Both the position numbers and the translations under genes were made by a program. Shown piece by piece: positions 53,486 to 61,504 of a stretch of DNA of 64,000 nucleotides. The stretch is from an uncultured Clostridia bacterium (GTDB lineage: Bacteria; Bacillota; Clostridia; TANB77; CAG-508). The notes under the pieces were generated by a model. The model saw nothing but the letters and a program-made list of their open reading frames with translations. It did no database searches and had not been told where the DNA came from. Location: assembly GCA_944392805.1 (NCBI GenBank), contig CALXXZ010000003.1:1-64000 (forward strand), in the 5' to 3' direction. Positions within the stretch are counted from its first letter, which is position 1, and each line of letters starts with the position of its first letter.

Positions 53486-55243
53486 ATGGGATATGAAAAG
53501 AAAAATATAAAAGAAATAATTAATCTAATTAATAAAACAATTTATTTACCAGCAATACAAAGAAAATATGTGTGGGAAGATAAGCAAATCACCAAATTAC
53601 TTGATTCAATAATGTTGGGGTATCCAATTGGTACATTTTTATTTTGGAAAGTTCCTAAAAATGTAGTTAATGAAAAAAATTATTCAATGTATGAATTTAT
53701 AAAAGATTATCATGAAAGAGATAGAAAAAATAATTTACCTGCACCGCAACCTTTCCCTAGAGATGTTGGAGAAAGTTACATTTTAGCAGTATTAGATGGT
53801 CAACAAAGACTTACATCATTATATACTGCTTTACAAGGTAGTATTAGCAGGAAACTACCTAATAAACAATGGAAAAATGACGAAGCCTTTATAAAAAAAG
53901 AATTATATTTTAATCTCCATAGCAAAAAAGTAGATGAAGAAGATGAAATTACTTATGAATTTAAGTTTTTATCTGAAAAAGAATATGATAAATCTAATTC
54001 TGATTATAAAAAAGCAATTGAAAACAATGAAGATACATCAAATTTAAAACTATGGTTCAAAGTAAAAGATATTTTACAATATACTGCTCAAGAATTGCCA
54101 ACAAAAGTATATATACCATTAAATATTATGCAAGATTTTCTTGCCATAGAAAATATTACACTATTACATAATAAGATTACTAATGAAGAATTGCTTAATT
54201 ATTATGAGGTTTCAAGTGATTCAATAGATAAAGTTTTAGATATTTTTATAAGAGTTAATTCAGGTGGTACTGTATTATCAAAAACTGATTTATTGTTTTC
54301 AACTATAGTTTCAAGATGGGACGATGCAAGAGAAAAAATAGATGAATTCTTGGAAAAAATCAATAATATTGGAGAAGGCTTTAGATTTAATAATGATTTT
54401 ATAATGAGAACATGTCTTTATATATTAGACTTATCAGTTACATTGAAAGTTGAGAGTTTTAAATATTCAAGTATTGATACAATAAAAAATAATTGGACAA
54501 ATATTAGTGAAAGCATAAAAAAATCCATTGAATTACTTAATGAATTTGGTTTTAGTTATGAAACTATGGTATCAAATCTATGTGTAATGCCAATTATTTA
54601 TTATATTTATAATGGTGGAGAATATCAATCTTGTAAAGATGAAATAAAGAAATATATTATAATATCACAATTGAAACAAATCTTTGGTGCGGCTTCGAAT
54701 TCAGCTTTAACATCAATTAGAGAAGAACTAAAAAAACATAAAAATGAAACATTTAAATTGGAGTTTCTATACAATGCTCACTTTACAGGTGATAATAAAA
54801 CTCTTAAATATACAGAAGATGAAATACCATTATTATTTGAAAATTTAACTAAAGGTCCATATACCTTTATGATATTATCTTTGTTATATCCTAATATGAA
54901 GTATAGTCAACACAAATTTCACCAAGACCATATGCATCCTCATACAAGCTTTGATAAAGATAAAATTAAAAATTTAGTCTTACCAGATGGAAAATTAATA
55001 GATGACGACAAAATAGAGGAGTGGCAATATAAAAGAGATACACTAGCTAATTTACAAATACTAATTGATGGTGAGAATGAAAGTAAAAATGACGAGCCTT
55101 TAAAAGATTGGATAGAAAAAGAAGGAATAAATAATATTCAATACTTACCAAAAAATATTTCTTATGATTTAAATAATTTTGATGAATTTTTATCAGAAAG
55201 AAAAAAATTAATGATAGAAAAATTAAATAAGATTTTATTATAG
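53486..55243 (+). CDS. DUF262-HNH protein (GmrSD-like)
   Basis: This 585-residue protein resembles GmrSD/BrxU-type type IV restriction enzymes. The DUF262 part has YLPAIQRKYVWEDKQI (about 20-35), GYPIGTFLFW and the ParB-like nucleotide-hydrolysis motif DGQQR at 104-108, then IFIRVNSGGTVLSKTDLLFS. The C-terminal region has KFHQDHMHPH near 478, an HNH-type nuclease motif (DUF1524-like). Such enzymes attack modified phage DNA using nucleotide hydrolysis. The protein appears complete, and it stands between the fused nuclease gene and a WYL regulator gene 18 nt downstream. Confidence 0.82.
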   Translation: MGYEKKNIKEIINLINKTIYLPAIQRKYVWEDKQITKLLDSIMLGYPIGTFLFWKVPKNVVNEKNYSMYEFIKDYHERDRKNNLPAPQPFPRDVGESYILAVLDGQQRLTSLYTALQGSISRKLPNKQWKNDEAFIKKELYFNLHSKKVDEEDEITYEFKFLSEKEYDKSNSDYKKAIENNEDTSNLKLWFKVKDILQYTAQELPTKVYIPLNIMQDFLAIENITLLHNKITNEELLNYYEVSSDSIDKVLDIFIRVNSGGTVLSKTDLLFSTIVSRWDDAREKIDEFLEKINNIGEGFRFNNDFIMRTCLYILDLSVTLKVESFKYSSIDTIKNNWTNISESIKKSIELLNEFGFSYETMVSNLCVMPIIYYIYNGGEYQSCKDEIKKYIIISQLKQIFGAASNSALTSIREELKKHKNETFKLEFLYNAHFTGDNKTLKYTEDEIPLLFENLTKGPYTFMILSLLYPNMKYSQHKFHQDHMHPHTSFDKDKIKNLVLPDGKLIDDDKIEEWQYKRDTLANLQILIDGENESKNDEPLKDWIEKEGINNIQYLPKNISYDLNNFDEFLSERKKLMIEKLNKILL

Positions 55244-55261
55244 AATAGGAAGTAAAATGTT

Positions 55262-56257
55262 ATGGATTTATATGAAAAGAACGGAAATATTTTATACATA
55301 TTAAATGTATTAAAAAAATATAGTGATGAAGAACATATGCTTTCAGTTGCTGAAATGCAAAGAAAAATAAAAGAAATATATAATATTGAGATTGACCCTA
55401 GAACAATAAGGAGAAATATCAATTTACTAAAATATAAACTAGATTACGATATAAGCACAAGAGATGACAACGGAAAAGGTTATTATTTAAATAGAGATCC
55501 GGAAACGGATTTTGAACCTGGAGAGATAAGAGCCATAATTGATAATTTTAGCTATGCAAATTATATTGTTTCTTCAATATCAAAGAATATTATAAAGAAA
55601 TGCAAAAATATTCAAAACATATATGAAAATGAAAAAATAAAAGATTATCAAATATATGCAAATGATTCAAAAACTGAGAATGTAGAAGTAATAAAAAATA
55701 TTGAGGACATTTCTAATAGTATTTATAAACATAAGAAAATTAAATTTGAATATTGGAAATATGCAATAACTAATAAATTAGAAAAGAAAATAGTAAGTAC
55801 GCCTATTGTTTCTCCATTTGCTATTGTATATAATAAGCAAGAATTTTACTTAATTGGAATAAAAGAAGGGCAAAATGAATTTTATAATTATAGAATTGAC
55901 AGAATAAAAAATGTTCAAATTTTAAATGATGAAATAACGATTAAGAAAAAGAAAAGCGAAATACAAGATTTTGCTGAATCGTCAATAGAAATGTTTGGTG
56001 GAAAAAAGGAAGAAGTAGAAGCAATTTGCCATATATGGCTATTAGACACAATATTTGATACATTTGGAAGAAATGTTACTATCGAAAAGATAACTGATGA
56101 CAAAGAGCATTTTAAATTGTTAGTTGATACAAATCCTTTAGGATTTAAAATGTGGGCGATGAGAAATATTGATTTAGTAGAAATTAAAAGACCTCTTTCA
56201 TTAAGAAAAGAAATGCAAAATATAATAAATAATGCAGCAAAAAGATATGAGTCATAA
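55262..56257 (+). CDS. WYL-domain transcriptional regulator
   Basis: This 331-residue regulator has an N-terminal winged helix of the DeoR/HTH_11 type (about 25-75, including LSVAEMQRKIKEIYNIEIDPRTIRRNINLLK), a middle helical region and a WYL domain (about 150-225). In the WYL domain the family motif appears as IKFEYWKYAIT...VSPFAIVYNKQEFYLIG. WYL regulators are frequent in defence loci, where they sense nucleic acid or small ligands. It is co-directional with and 18 nt after the DUF262 gene, so it may control that operon or the cassette that follows. ATG 55262 has AGGAAG upstream. Confidence 0.85.
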   Translation: MDLYEKNGNILYILNVLKKYSDEEHMLSVAEMQRKIKEIYNIEIDPRTIRRNINLLKYKLDYDISTRDDNGKGYYLNRDPETDFEPGEIRAIIDNFSYANYIVSSISKNIIKKCKNIQNIYENEKIKDYQIYANDSKTENVEVIKNIEDISNSIYKHKKIKFEYWKYAITNKLEKKIVSTPIVSPFAIVYNKQEFYLIGIKEGQNEFYNYRIDRIKNVQILNDEITIKKKKSEIQDFAESSIEMFGGKKEEVEAICHIWLLDTIFDTFGRNVTIEKITDDKEHFKLLVDTNPLGFKMWAMRNIDLVEIKRPLSLRKEMQNIINNAAKRYES

Positions 56258-56301
56258 ATATTATATGATAAAAAATAAAAACATAAGTAATAATGAGTTT
56301 T

Positions 56302-56334
56302 AGCTTTGGATTATTCCAGAGCTTTTATTTTTAT
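56302..56334 (+). terminator. Terminator of the DUF262-WYL unit
   Basis: The stem AGCTTTGGA/TCCAGAGCT with a TTAT loop is followed by TTTATTTTTAT. It separates the defence-like block from the next operon. Confidence 0.65.
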
Positions 56335-56414
56335 CGAAGAATTGAAAAAGACCTATATAAACGAAGAAAAAAATTAATAGTTTATGAATATAGTACAATA
56401 CGTGACCAATGTTA

Positions 56415-56443
56415 TTGTTAAAATATTTAAATTTTATTATAAT
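56415..56443 (+). promoter_or_regulatory. Promoter of the truncated-replication-protein operon
   Basis: TTGTTA-17-TATAAT, about 52 nt ahead of the first gene. Confidence 0.65.
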
Positions 56444-56494
56444 CTTTTTAGTTAAAATAATATAAGAAATATAAAAGTTAAAGAGGGATAAAAT

Positions 56495-56923
56495 ATGATG
56501 AAAACAAAAGACGAAGAAATAAATAAAATTTTAGATAGAGCTGAAGAATATAGAAAACAATTCCAAAAAAAAGAATCTCATGTAGAAGCAATTAGTTTTA
56601 ATGATGATTTAGATTTTGGTGAAATATTTGATGAATTTTTCAAATTGCATAATAAATTGAATTACGATGATAAGAATAATGTTTTTATTAAATGTAAATT
56701 AACAAAAGAAAATCTAAAAAATGGATGTACGAAGATTATAAAATATAAGTCAATAGATAAGAATAATAAACGAATTTCCAAAAAAATAGAAGTTAAGTTT
56801 CCAAAGCAACTTAGCGTTGGGCAAAAAGTTATTATTGCAGGCTGTGGGAACTATATTAAAGAAAACAATGCCTATAGTAATTTAGTTATTACTGTAGAGG
56901 GAAAATTAAGGAGAACTTTATAA
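56495..56923 (+). CDS. Mini-DnaJ: DnaJ C-terminal-like protein without J-domain or zinc finger
   Basis: This 142-residue protein matches DnaJ in fragments. FGEIFDEFF (41-49) resembles the end of the G/F linker. NVFIKCKLTKENLKNGCTKIIKY (62-84) matches the start of substrate-binding domain I. KKIEVKFPKQLSVGQKVIIAG (96-116), followed by a YSNLVITVEGK strand (127-137), matches the conserved C-terminal domain hinge (KKIEVKIPAGV-like). The J-domain with HPD, the zinc finger and the dimerisation end are absent. It cannot stimulate DnaK ATPase in the usual way; it may bind clients or interfere with DnaJ. It is the first gene of a four-gene operon. The first 38 residues are a charged helix of unknown kind. 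Confidence 0.75.
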   Translation: MMKTKDEEINKILDRAEEYRKQFQKKESHVEAISFNDDLDFGEIFDEFFKLHNKLNYDDKNNVFIKCKLTKENLKNGCTKIIKYKSIDKNNKRISKKIEVKFPKQLSVGQKVIIAGCGNYIKENNAYSNLVITVEGKLRRTL

Positions 56924-56972
56924 GGAGAAATTTGTGAGGAAAATATATTTTTCTCAAGTGGAGGTAATATAA

Positions 56973-57674
56973 ATGAAAACAGGATTTAAGGATTTAGATA
57001 ATATTATAAAATTAAATAAAGGAGAATTAATTGTAATTGCTTCAAGACCAGGAATGGGGAAATCTACATTTGTTCAAAATATATTAAGCAATGTATCAAT
57101 AAAAGAAAATGAAGCGGTACTATTTTATAGTCTTGAAGATAGTAAAGATAATATTGTTAATAAGCTTATTACGAGTAATTCAATAGAAGATGGGGATGGA
57201 ATTGCTTATGAAGTCAATCTATTAAAAGATGCTCCAATATATATTGCAAGTGATGCTTCATATACATTAGAGGAAATTTGTATAAATTCTCGTGAGTTAA
57301 AATTAAAAAATGACATAGAGCTTATAATAATAGATTATCTCCAACTTATAATGTTTGATAAAAATAAATTATTGAGTAGAGATAATGAAATAAAAGAAAT
57401 TTTAAAAGTTTTAAAAATGTTAGCAAAGGAATTAAATGTACCAATTATAATAACATCACAATTGTCAAGAAAAGTTGAAAAAAGAGATGATAAAAGACCT
57501 TATATTGATGATTTTACAAATTCAAAATATGGAATTTTGACGTATTCTGATAAAATATTATTTTTGTATAGAGATTCTTATTATAATGAGAAAGATAAAA
57601 GTAATGTTACAGAAGTTATAGTTGCTAAAAATAACGATGGTAATGTAGGTACAATTAAATATATATGGAATTGA
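56973..57674 (+). CDS. Mini-DnaB: standalone DnaB C-terminal (RecA-like) domain
   Basis: This 233-residue protein corresponds to the helicase domain of replicative DnaB. Walker A is RPGMGKST (25-32), the catalytic Glu55 is in YSLED, Walker B is LIIIDYLQLI (117-126) and the sensor Gln163 is in TSQLSRKVEKRDDKRP. The usual DnaB N-terminal domain, linker and DnaG-binding region are missing. The arginine-finger segment of DnaB (KQRNG) reads KNNDG at 219-223, so the finger Arg is replaced by Asn221. The DLRESGxIEQ motif has also changed to DFTNSKYGILTY. The protein may bind ATP but hydrolyse it poorly or not form a normal hexamer. It is second in the operon. Confidence 0.82.
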   Translation: MKTGFKDLDNIIKLNKGELIVIASRPGMGKSTFVQNILSNVSIKENEAVLFYSLEDSKDNIVNKLITSNSIEDGDGIAYEVNLLKDAPIYIASDASYTLEEICINSRELKLKNDIELIIIDYLQLIMFDKNKLLSRDNEIKEILKVLKMLAKELNVPIIITSQLSRKVEKRDDKRPYIDDFTNSKYGILTYSDKILFLYRDSYYNEKDKSNVTEVIVAKNNDGNVGTIKYIWN

Positions 57675-57689
57675 AGGAGAAATTTATAT

Positions 57690-57968
57690 ATGAAAAATAA
57701 TAACTTAAATCCCAAATATGCTTTTGAAAATTTTATAGTAGGAAACTATACAATAAATGTGCATATGGAGAAGATGGGGGAGGAAAAACATAAAGTAAAA
57801 GAAAAAAATATCAATATTGATAGTGAGATATTACAAGAAATAGCCAAAAGAGATAATTTAAGTATAAGAAGACTTGAAGGAATTATAAATCAATTAGTTA
57901 CATTGTCATCATTAGAATATACTTTAAACACAAAAGAAAAGGATTTTTATAGTAGGGAGGAGCCATAA
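57690..57968 (+). CDS. Mini-DnaA: DnaA fragment with the ATPase core missing
   Basis: This 92-residue protein joins two DnaA pieces. Residues 6-19 (LNPKYAFENFIVGN) equal the entrance of DnaA domain III. Residues about 36-80 (KEKNINIDSEILQEIA then SIRRLEGIINQLVTLSS) equal the DnaA lid region with the sensor-2 Arg. Between them the Walker A, Walker B and sensor-1 core (about 180 residues in DnaA) is replaced by about 16 residues. The DnaA N-terminal domain and the DNA-binding domain IV are absent. It could compete for DnaA-DnaA or DnaA-partner contacts. Its stop overlaps the next start (TAATG), so it is translationally coupled. Confidence 0.78.
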   Translation: MKNNNLNPKYAFENFIVGNYTINVHMEKMGEEKHKVKEKNINIDSEILQEIAKRDNLSIRRLEGIINQLVTLSSLEYTLNTKEKDFYSREEP

Positions 57969-59560
57969 TGTTAAGTAATTGTAAATTAGATGCAGAAGAT
58001 GAAAAAATATTAAGAGAACTAGATAATTTGTATGGAGTAGCTCAAAATAAAGAAGTTTTAAAAGATATAATTCTTTATATAAAACTAAAACAAAATAATG
58101 AATTAGATTTAGGAAATTATAATATAATCATAAGAAATAATTCATCTTATAATTTGTTAAATGATTTAATAAAAGTATGTGCAAAAGTTTTTATGAAATA
58201 TAATATTATACAAAATGACAATATTTGTTTTCTAGATAAAGCTATAAATAGTAGAGGAGATTGTCCTTTTGATAAAATTTTTGGAATAGATGATGGCATA
58301 ATTATTATCAATGAAAAAAAATTAAGAATTAATTATGCTGATGAGTTAGATAATTTAAAAAGAACTATGAAACAATTTAAAGATAAAATATTTATATTTG
58401 AAGATACTAATTATTGTGAAGGAGAAACAGATGGAGAGCTTGGTGAACTAGCTAGTTTTAGAATGACAATAGATAGAATATCTTTAGATGATAAAATAAT
58501 GTATTGTAAAAATAAATTTGAAGAACACCAATTAAATTATAAAAAGCAAGATTTAAAAGAATATGCAGATGTACCTTTTTGGATATTAAAAAACATGGTT
58601 ATAAAACTTATAATTGAATGTAAGAGCAAAAAAATAGATTTTATAGATAAACAAATGTTAAAGACAAATAAAGAATTTTATTCCAAAAACACAACCAAAA
58701 GAAATAATGAGCGAAAAAGTATAAAACAAGAAAAAAATGCTAAAGATGAATTAAATGAATTGATTGGTTTAGAAGAAATAAAAAAACAAATGAACAAAAT
58801 TCTAAATTATATAAAATTAAATAAAGAAAGAGGACAAATACCATCTTTACATATGTGTTTTACTGGTAATCCAGGAACAGGAAAAACAAGTATAGCCAGA
58901 GTGATTGGAAAGATATTTGAACAAGAAAAAATTTTAAGTGGTAGAGGAGATTTTGTAGAAATTCATGGTAGGGACTTAGTTGGAAAATATGTAGGATGGA
59001 CTGCTCAAAAAGTACATGATACAGTGGAGCAGGCAATTGGTGGAGTTTTATTTATTGATGAAGCTTATAGTTTAGTTGTCGATAGAAGAGGAAGTTTCGA
59101 AGATGAAGCAATTGCAACTTTAATAAAAGAAATGGAAGATCACAGAAATGAGATTTGTATAATACTTGCAGGTTATACGGATGAGATGAAAAATTTAATA
59201 AAACTTAATCCTGGATTTGAAAGTAGAATACAATTCACAATTAATTTTCCTGATTATAATGAAGATGAATTATTAAAAATATTTGTTGGATTATGCAAAA
59301 AAGAAAAATATAAGCTATCAGAAAATTGTAAAGAAATGTTAATTAGTAATTTTAAAAAAGCCAAAAATGATATAAATTTTGGAAACGGAAGATATGTTAG
59401 AAATTTATTTGAAAAAATTAAATTTGAACAGGCTGATAGAATAGTGCAAACAGATAGTAAAAATAAAAATACTATAACAAAAGCTGATATAGAAAATGCT
59501 ATAAAATCAATAACTTTTCACGAAAAAGAAGTTAGAAAAATAGGATTTTGTAGAGGGTAA
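57968..59560 (+). CDS. Tandem AAA+ ATPase, CbbX/SpoVK-like, with degenerate first module
   Basis: This 530-residue protein has an active C-terminal AAA+ domain of the CbbX/SpoVK type: Walker A GNPGTGKT (300-307), pore-loop VGKYVGWTAQKV (338-349), Walker B GVLFIDEA (359-366), sensor 1 in LAGYTDE and arginine finger Arg420 (NPGFESR). The N-terminal half (about 10-225) looks like a decayed AAA+ module: a helical start (YGVAQNKEVLKD), a Walker A position that reads IIIRNNSSYN and a Walker B position that reads DDGIIIINEKK. A linker of about 50 basic residues joins them. CbbX-type proteins remodel other complexes, so this could act on the three mini proteins or their cellular counterparts. It closes the operon. 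Confidence 0.85.
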   Translation: MLSNCKLDAEDEKILRELDNLYGVAQNKEVLKDIILYIKLKQNNELDLGNYNIIIRNNSSYNLLNDLIKVCAKVFMKYNIIQNDNICFLDKAINSRGDCPFDKIFGIDDGIIIINEKKLRINYADELDNLKRTMKQFKDKIFIFEDTNYCEGETDGELGELASFRMTIDRISLDDKIMYCKNKFEEHQLNYKKQDLKEYADVPFWILKNMVIKLIIECKSKKIDFIDKQMLKTNKEFYSKNTTKRNNERKSIKQEKNAKDELNELIGLEEIKKQMNKILNYIKLNKERGQIPSLHMCFTGNPGTGKTSIARVIGKIFEQEKILSGRGDFVEIHGRDLVGKYVGWTAQKVHDTVEQAIGGVLFIDEAYSLVVDRRGSFEDEAIATLIKEMEDHRNEICIILAGYTDEMKNLIKLNPGFESRIQFTINFPDYNEDELLKIFVGLCKKEKYKLSENCKEMLISNFKKAKNDINFGNGRYVRNLFEKIKFEQADRIVQTDSKNKNTITKADIENAIKSITFHEKEVRKIGFCRG

Positions 59561-59606
59561 TATGTGAAAATTAAATGACAAATATAGTTCATCAATATAA
59601 GACTTT

Positions 59607-59641
59607 AAGAAGATATTAACTTATTAATATCTTCTTTTTTG
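59607..59641 (+). terminator. Terminator of the mini-DnaJ/DnaB/DnaA/AAA+ operon
   Basis: The stem AAGAAGATATTAA/TTAATATCTTCTT is followed by TTTT, about 45 nt after the AAA+ stop codon. Confidence 0.85.
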
Positions 59642-59722
59642 AAATTTACAAAAATTGACTTAATCATTTTAAAAAAATTTGACATACTAGAAATATAGAA
59701 CAAAAAAGGAGGAAATTAAAAA

Positions 59723-60781
59723 ATGAAAAAAATAATAAGCATAATTTCATTAATAATGTTAAGTTTACTTGTTTTTTCAGGAAGCGTATTTGCAGCGCCA
59801 TTAAATAGTGTAACAGTAGATACAGATAAAACAACAGTTAGACCAGGAGAAGAAGTAAAAGTAACAATAGATTTTGGAGAGCAATTAGGAGCATATACAG
59901 CAATTGTTGCATATGACAATAAAATATTTGACTATGTATCTGCAGAAGGTGGAACACCAAATGATACATCAGATAAGGTGAAAGTAGTATTTCATGACTC
60001 AACAGGAGGAACATCTCCAAGTCAAAGAGTAAGTGTAACATTCAGAGCAAAAGCTGATTTAGAAACATCAAATCCAACAGAATTTTCAATAACAGCTGAA
60101 GGTTTGGCAAATCCTGATGCATCAGTAACATATGACGATATTACAACACCAATTGTAAAAAATGTCACAGTAGAACCACAATATGAAGATTATAAAATTG
60201 AATTAACATATAGTGGAAATATAGTAAAAGAACAAGAAAAAGAAATGAAACTATCATATTCATCTTCAATGGGAAGATTTTATGAACATGCAAGATTAGT
60301 TGCAGAAGTAACTAAAACAGCAGGTGGAACTGTTCAACTAATAGGAACAGACTCTTCACAACTAGAACATGACATCATACAAAGTGGATGGGGAGATGCA
60401 CAAGGATATAAAATTGGAGGAAAAGACGTTTCACAAGTATTAAATGTAAGAGCAAAATTCGGAGAAGTAGGAGATTATTCAATAACATTAAAATTAATAG
60501 ATAGAGATAATTCAGATGCAGTAATAACACAAGAAACATTTAATTTTACAGTATCAGATAATACAACAATAACTCCACCAGCAGAAGAACCAACAACACC
60601 AACAACGCCTGAAGAAACTCCAAATGTACAAGAACCATCAACTACAGAAGAAGTTACAAAAACAGAACAAAAACCGACAACTCTACCAAAAACAGGTATA
60701 AATATATATGCTCAAATAGTCATCACTCTAATTGTTTTAGTAAGTTTATGTTTAATAATTAGACAAAGAAATAAAAAGTAA
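59723..60781 (+). CDS. LPKTG-anchored cohesin-domain surface protein
   Basis: This wall-anchored protein of 352 residues has a signal peptide (about 1-25, cleavage near VFA-AP), a cohesin-like domain (about 28-145, with VRPGEEVKVTIDFGE and FDYVSAEGG), and a second beta-rich domain (about 155-280). A T/P/E-rich spacer follows, then an LPKTG sorting signal (321-325), a hydrophobic helix and the basic tail RQRNKK. The sortase encoded downstream should attach it to peptidoglycan. A cohesin binds dockerins, and a dockerin-bearing hydrolase lies two genes on. The exact dockerin partner is an inference. AAAGGAGG precedes the ATG. Confidence 0.88.
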   Translation: MKKIISIISLIMLSLLVFSGSVFAAPLNSVTVDTDKTTVRPGEEVKVTIDFGEQLGAYTAIVAYDNKIFDYVSAEGGTPNDTSDKVKVVFHDSTGGTSPSQRVSVTFRAKADLETSNPTEFSITAEGLANPDASVTYDDITTPIVKNVTVEPQYEDYKIELTYSGNIVKEQEKEMKLSYSSSMGRFYEHARLVAEVTKTAGGTVQLIGTDSSQLEHDIIQSGWGDAQGYKIGGKDVSQVLNVRAKFGEVGDYSITLKLIDRDNSDAVITQETFNFTVSDNTTITPPAEEPTTPTTPEETPNVQEPSTTEEVTKTEQKPTTLPKTGINIYAQIVITLIVLVSLCLIIRQRNKK

Positions 60782-60799
60782 ATGAGATAATTCTCATTT
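60780..60799 (+). terminator. Small hairpin between cohesin and sortase genes
   Basis: A perfect 8-bp stem AAATGAGA/TCTCATTT directly after the stop codon has no T-run. It may be partial attenuation, so that sortase is made at a lower level. Confidence 0.4.
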
Positions 60800-60821
60800 G
60801 CCTACATATAGGAGAATTCAG

Positions 60822-61421
60822 ATGAAAAAGAAAATGATAATTATCATGATTTTGGTAAATACTATTTTTATAATAATATTTTATAATTTAGTAATTAAAT
60901 ATAAAAATGAAAAACAAGAAGCAACACATAATTATATGGCTGAAAGTGTAACTAGTGTTCAGAATGAGATTAGAGTACCAATCAAAACACAAAAGCAATA
61001 CCCAAAAGAAGAAATTATAAAAGAATATAATGGTTATGAAGTGTGTGCAAGATTACAAATCCCAGCAATAAAATTAGAAACTTATGTATTAAAAGAGTAT
61101 TCAACAAAAGCGCTGAATGTTTCTGTTACTAAATTTTGGGGAGCTGATCCTAATCAGATTGGAAACTTTTGTGTAGCAGGACATAATTTTGTTAGAAAAA
61201 ACATGTTTAGAAATTTAAAGAAGCTGGCGGTTGGAAATAAAATAATAGTTACTGATAATTCTGTAGGAATTATTGAATATGAAGTATATGATATCTTTCA
61301 AGTAAATCCTAAAGAAGTAGATTGCTTAGACCAAGAAACTAATGGAAAAAGAGAAGTAACATTAATTACTTGTACAACTGATTCTAAAAAAAGAATAATT
61401 GTAAAGGCGAGGGAAATTTAA
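60822..61421 (+). CDS. Sortase
   Basis: This 199-residue transpeptidase joins LPxTG proteins to the cell wall. It has an N-terminal membrane anchor (about 4-24) and a beta-barrel domain with His121 in VAGHNFV, the nucleophile Cys184 in LITCTTD and Arg191 in KKRIIVKA. These three residues define the sortase active site. It is likely dedicated to the LPKTG cohesin protein directly upstream and perhaps to the other surface protein at the window end. ATG 60822 follows AGGAG; the longer TTG start at 60798 is unlikely because it overlaps the hairpin. The class cannot be settled by eye. Confidence 0.92.
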   Translation: MKKKMIIIMILVNTIFIIIFYNLVIKYKNEKQEATHNYMAESVTSVQNEIRVPIKTQKQYPKEEIIKEYNGYEVCARLQIPAIKLETYVLKEYSTKALNVSVTKFWGADPNQIGNFCVAGHNFVRKNMFRNLKKLAVGNKIIVTDNSVGIIEYEVYDIFQVNPKEVDCLDQETNGKREVTLITCTTDSKKRIIVKAREI

Positions 61422-61427
61422 GGCAAG

Positions 61428-61475
61428 GGTAATTTGGGGACAGTCCCCAAATTACCAAAAAGGAAAAAAAGGGAC
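61428..61475. repeat. Palindromic GGGACAGTCCC repeat
   Basis: A 13-bp stem (GGTAATTTGGGGA/TCCCCAAATTACC with centre CAG, 61428-61456) is followed after about 13 A/G-rich bases by GGGACAGACCC (61471-61481). It resembles a single arm of palindromic elements 1 and 2 and may also act as a terminator or processing site between the sortase and glucosaminidase genes. Confidence 0.75.
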
Positions 61476-61504
61476 AGACCCAAAATTTCCCAGAAAGGAA
61501 AACT

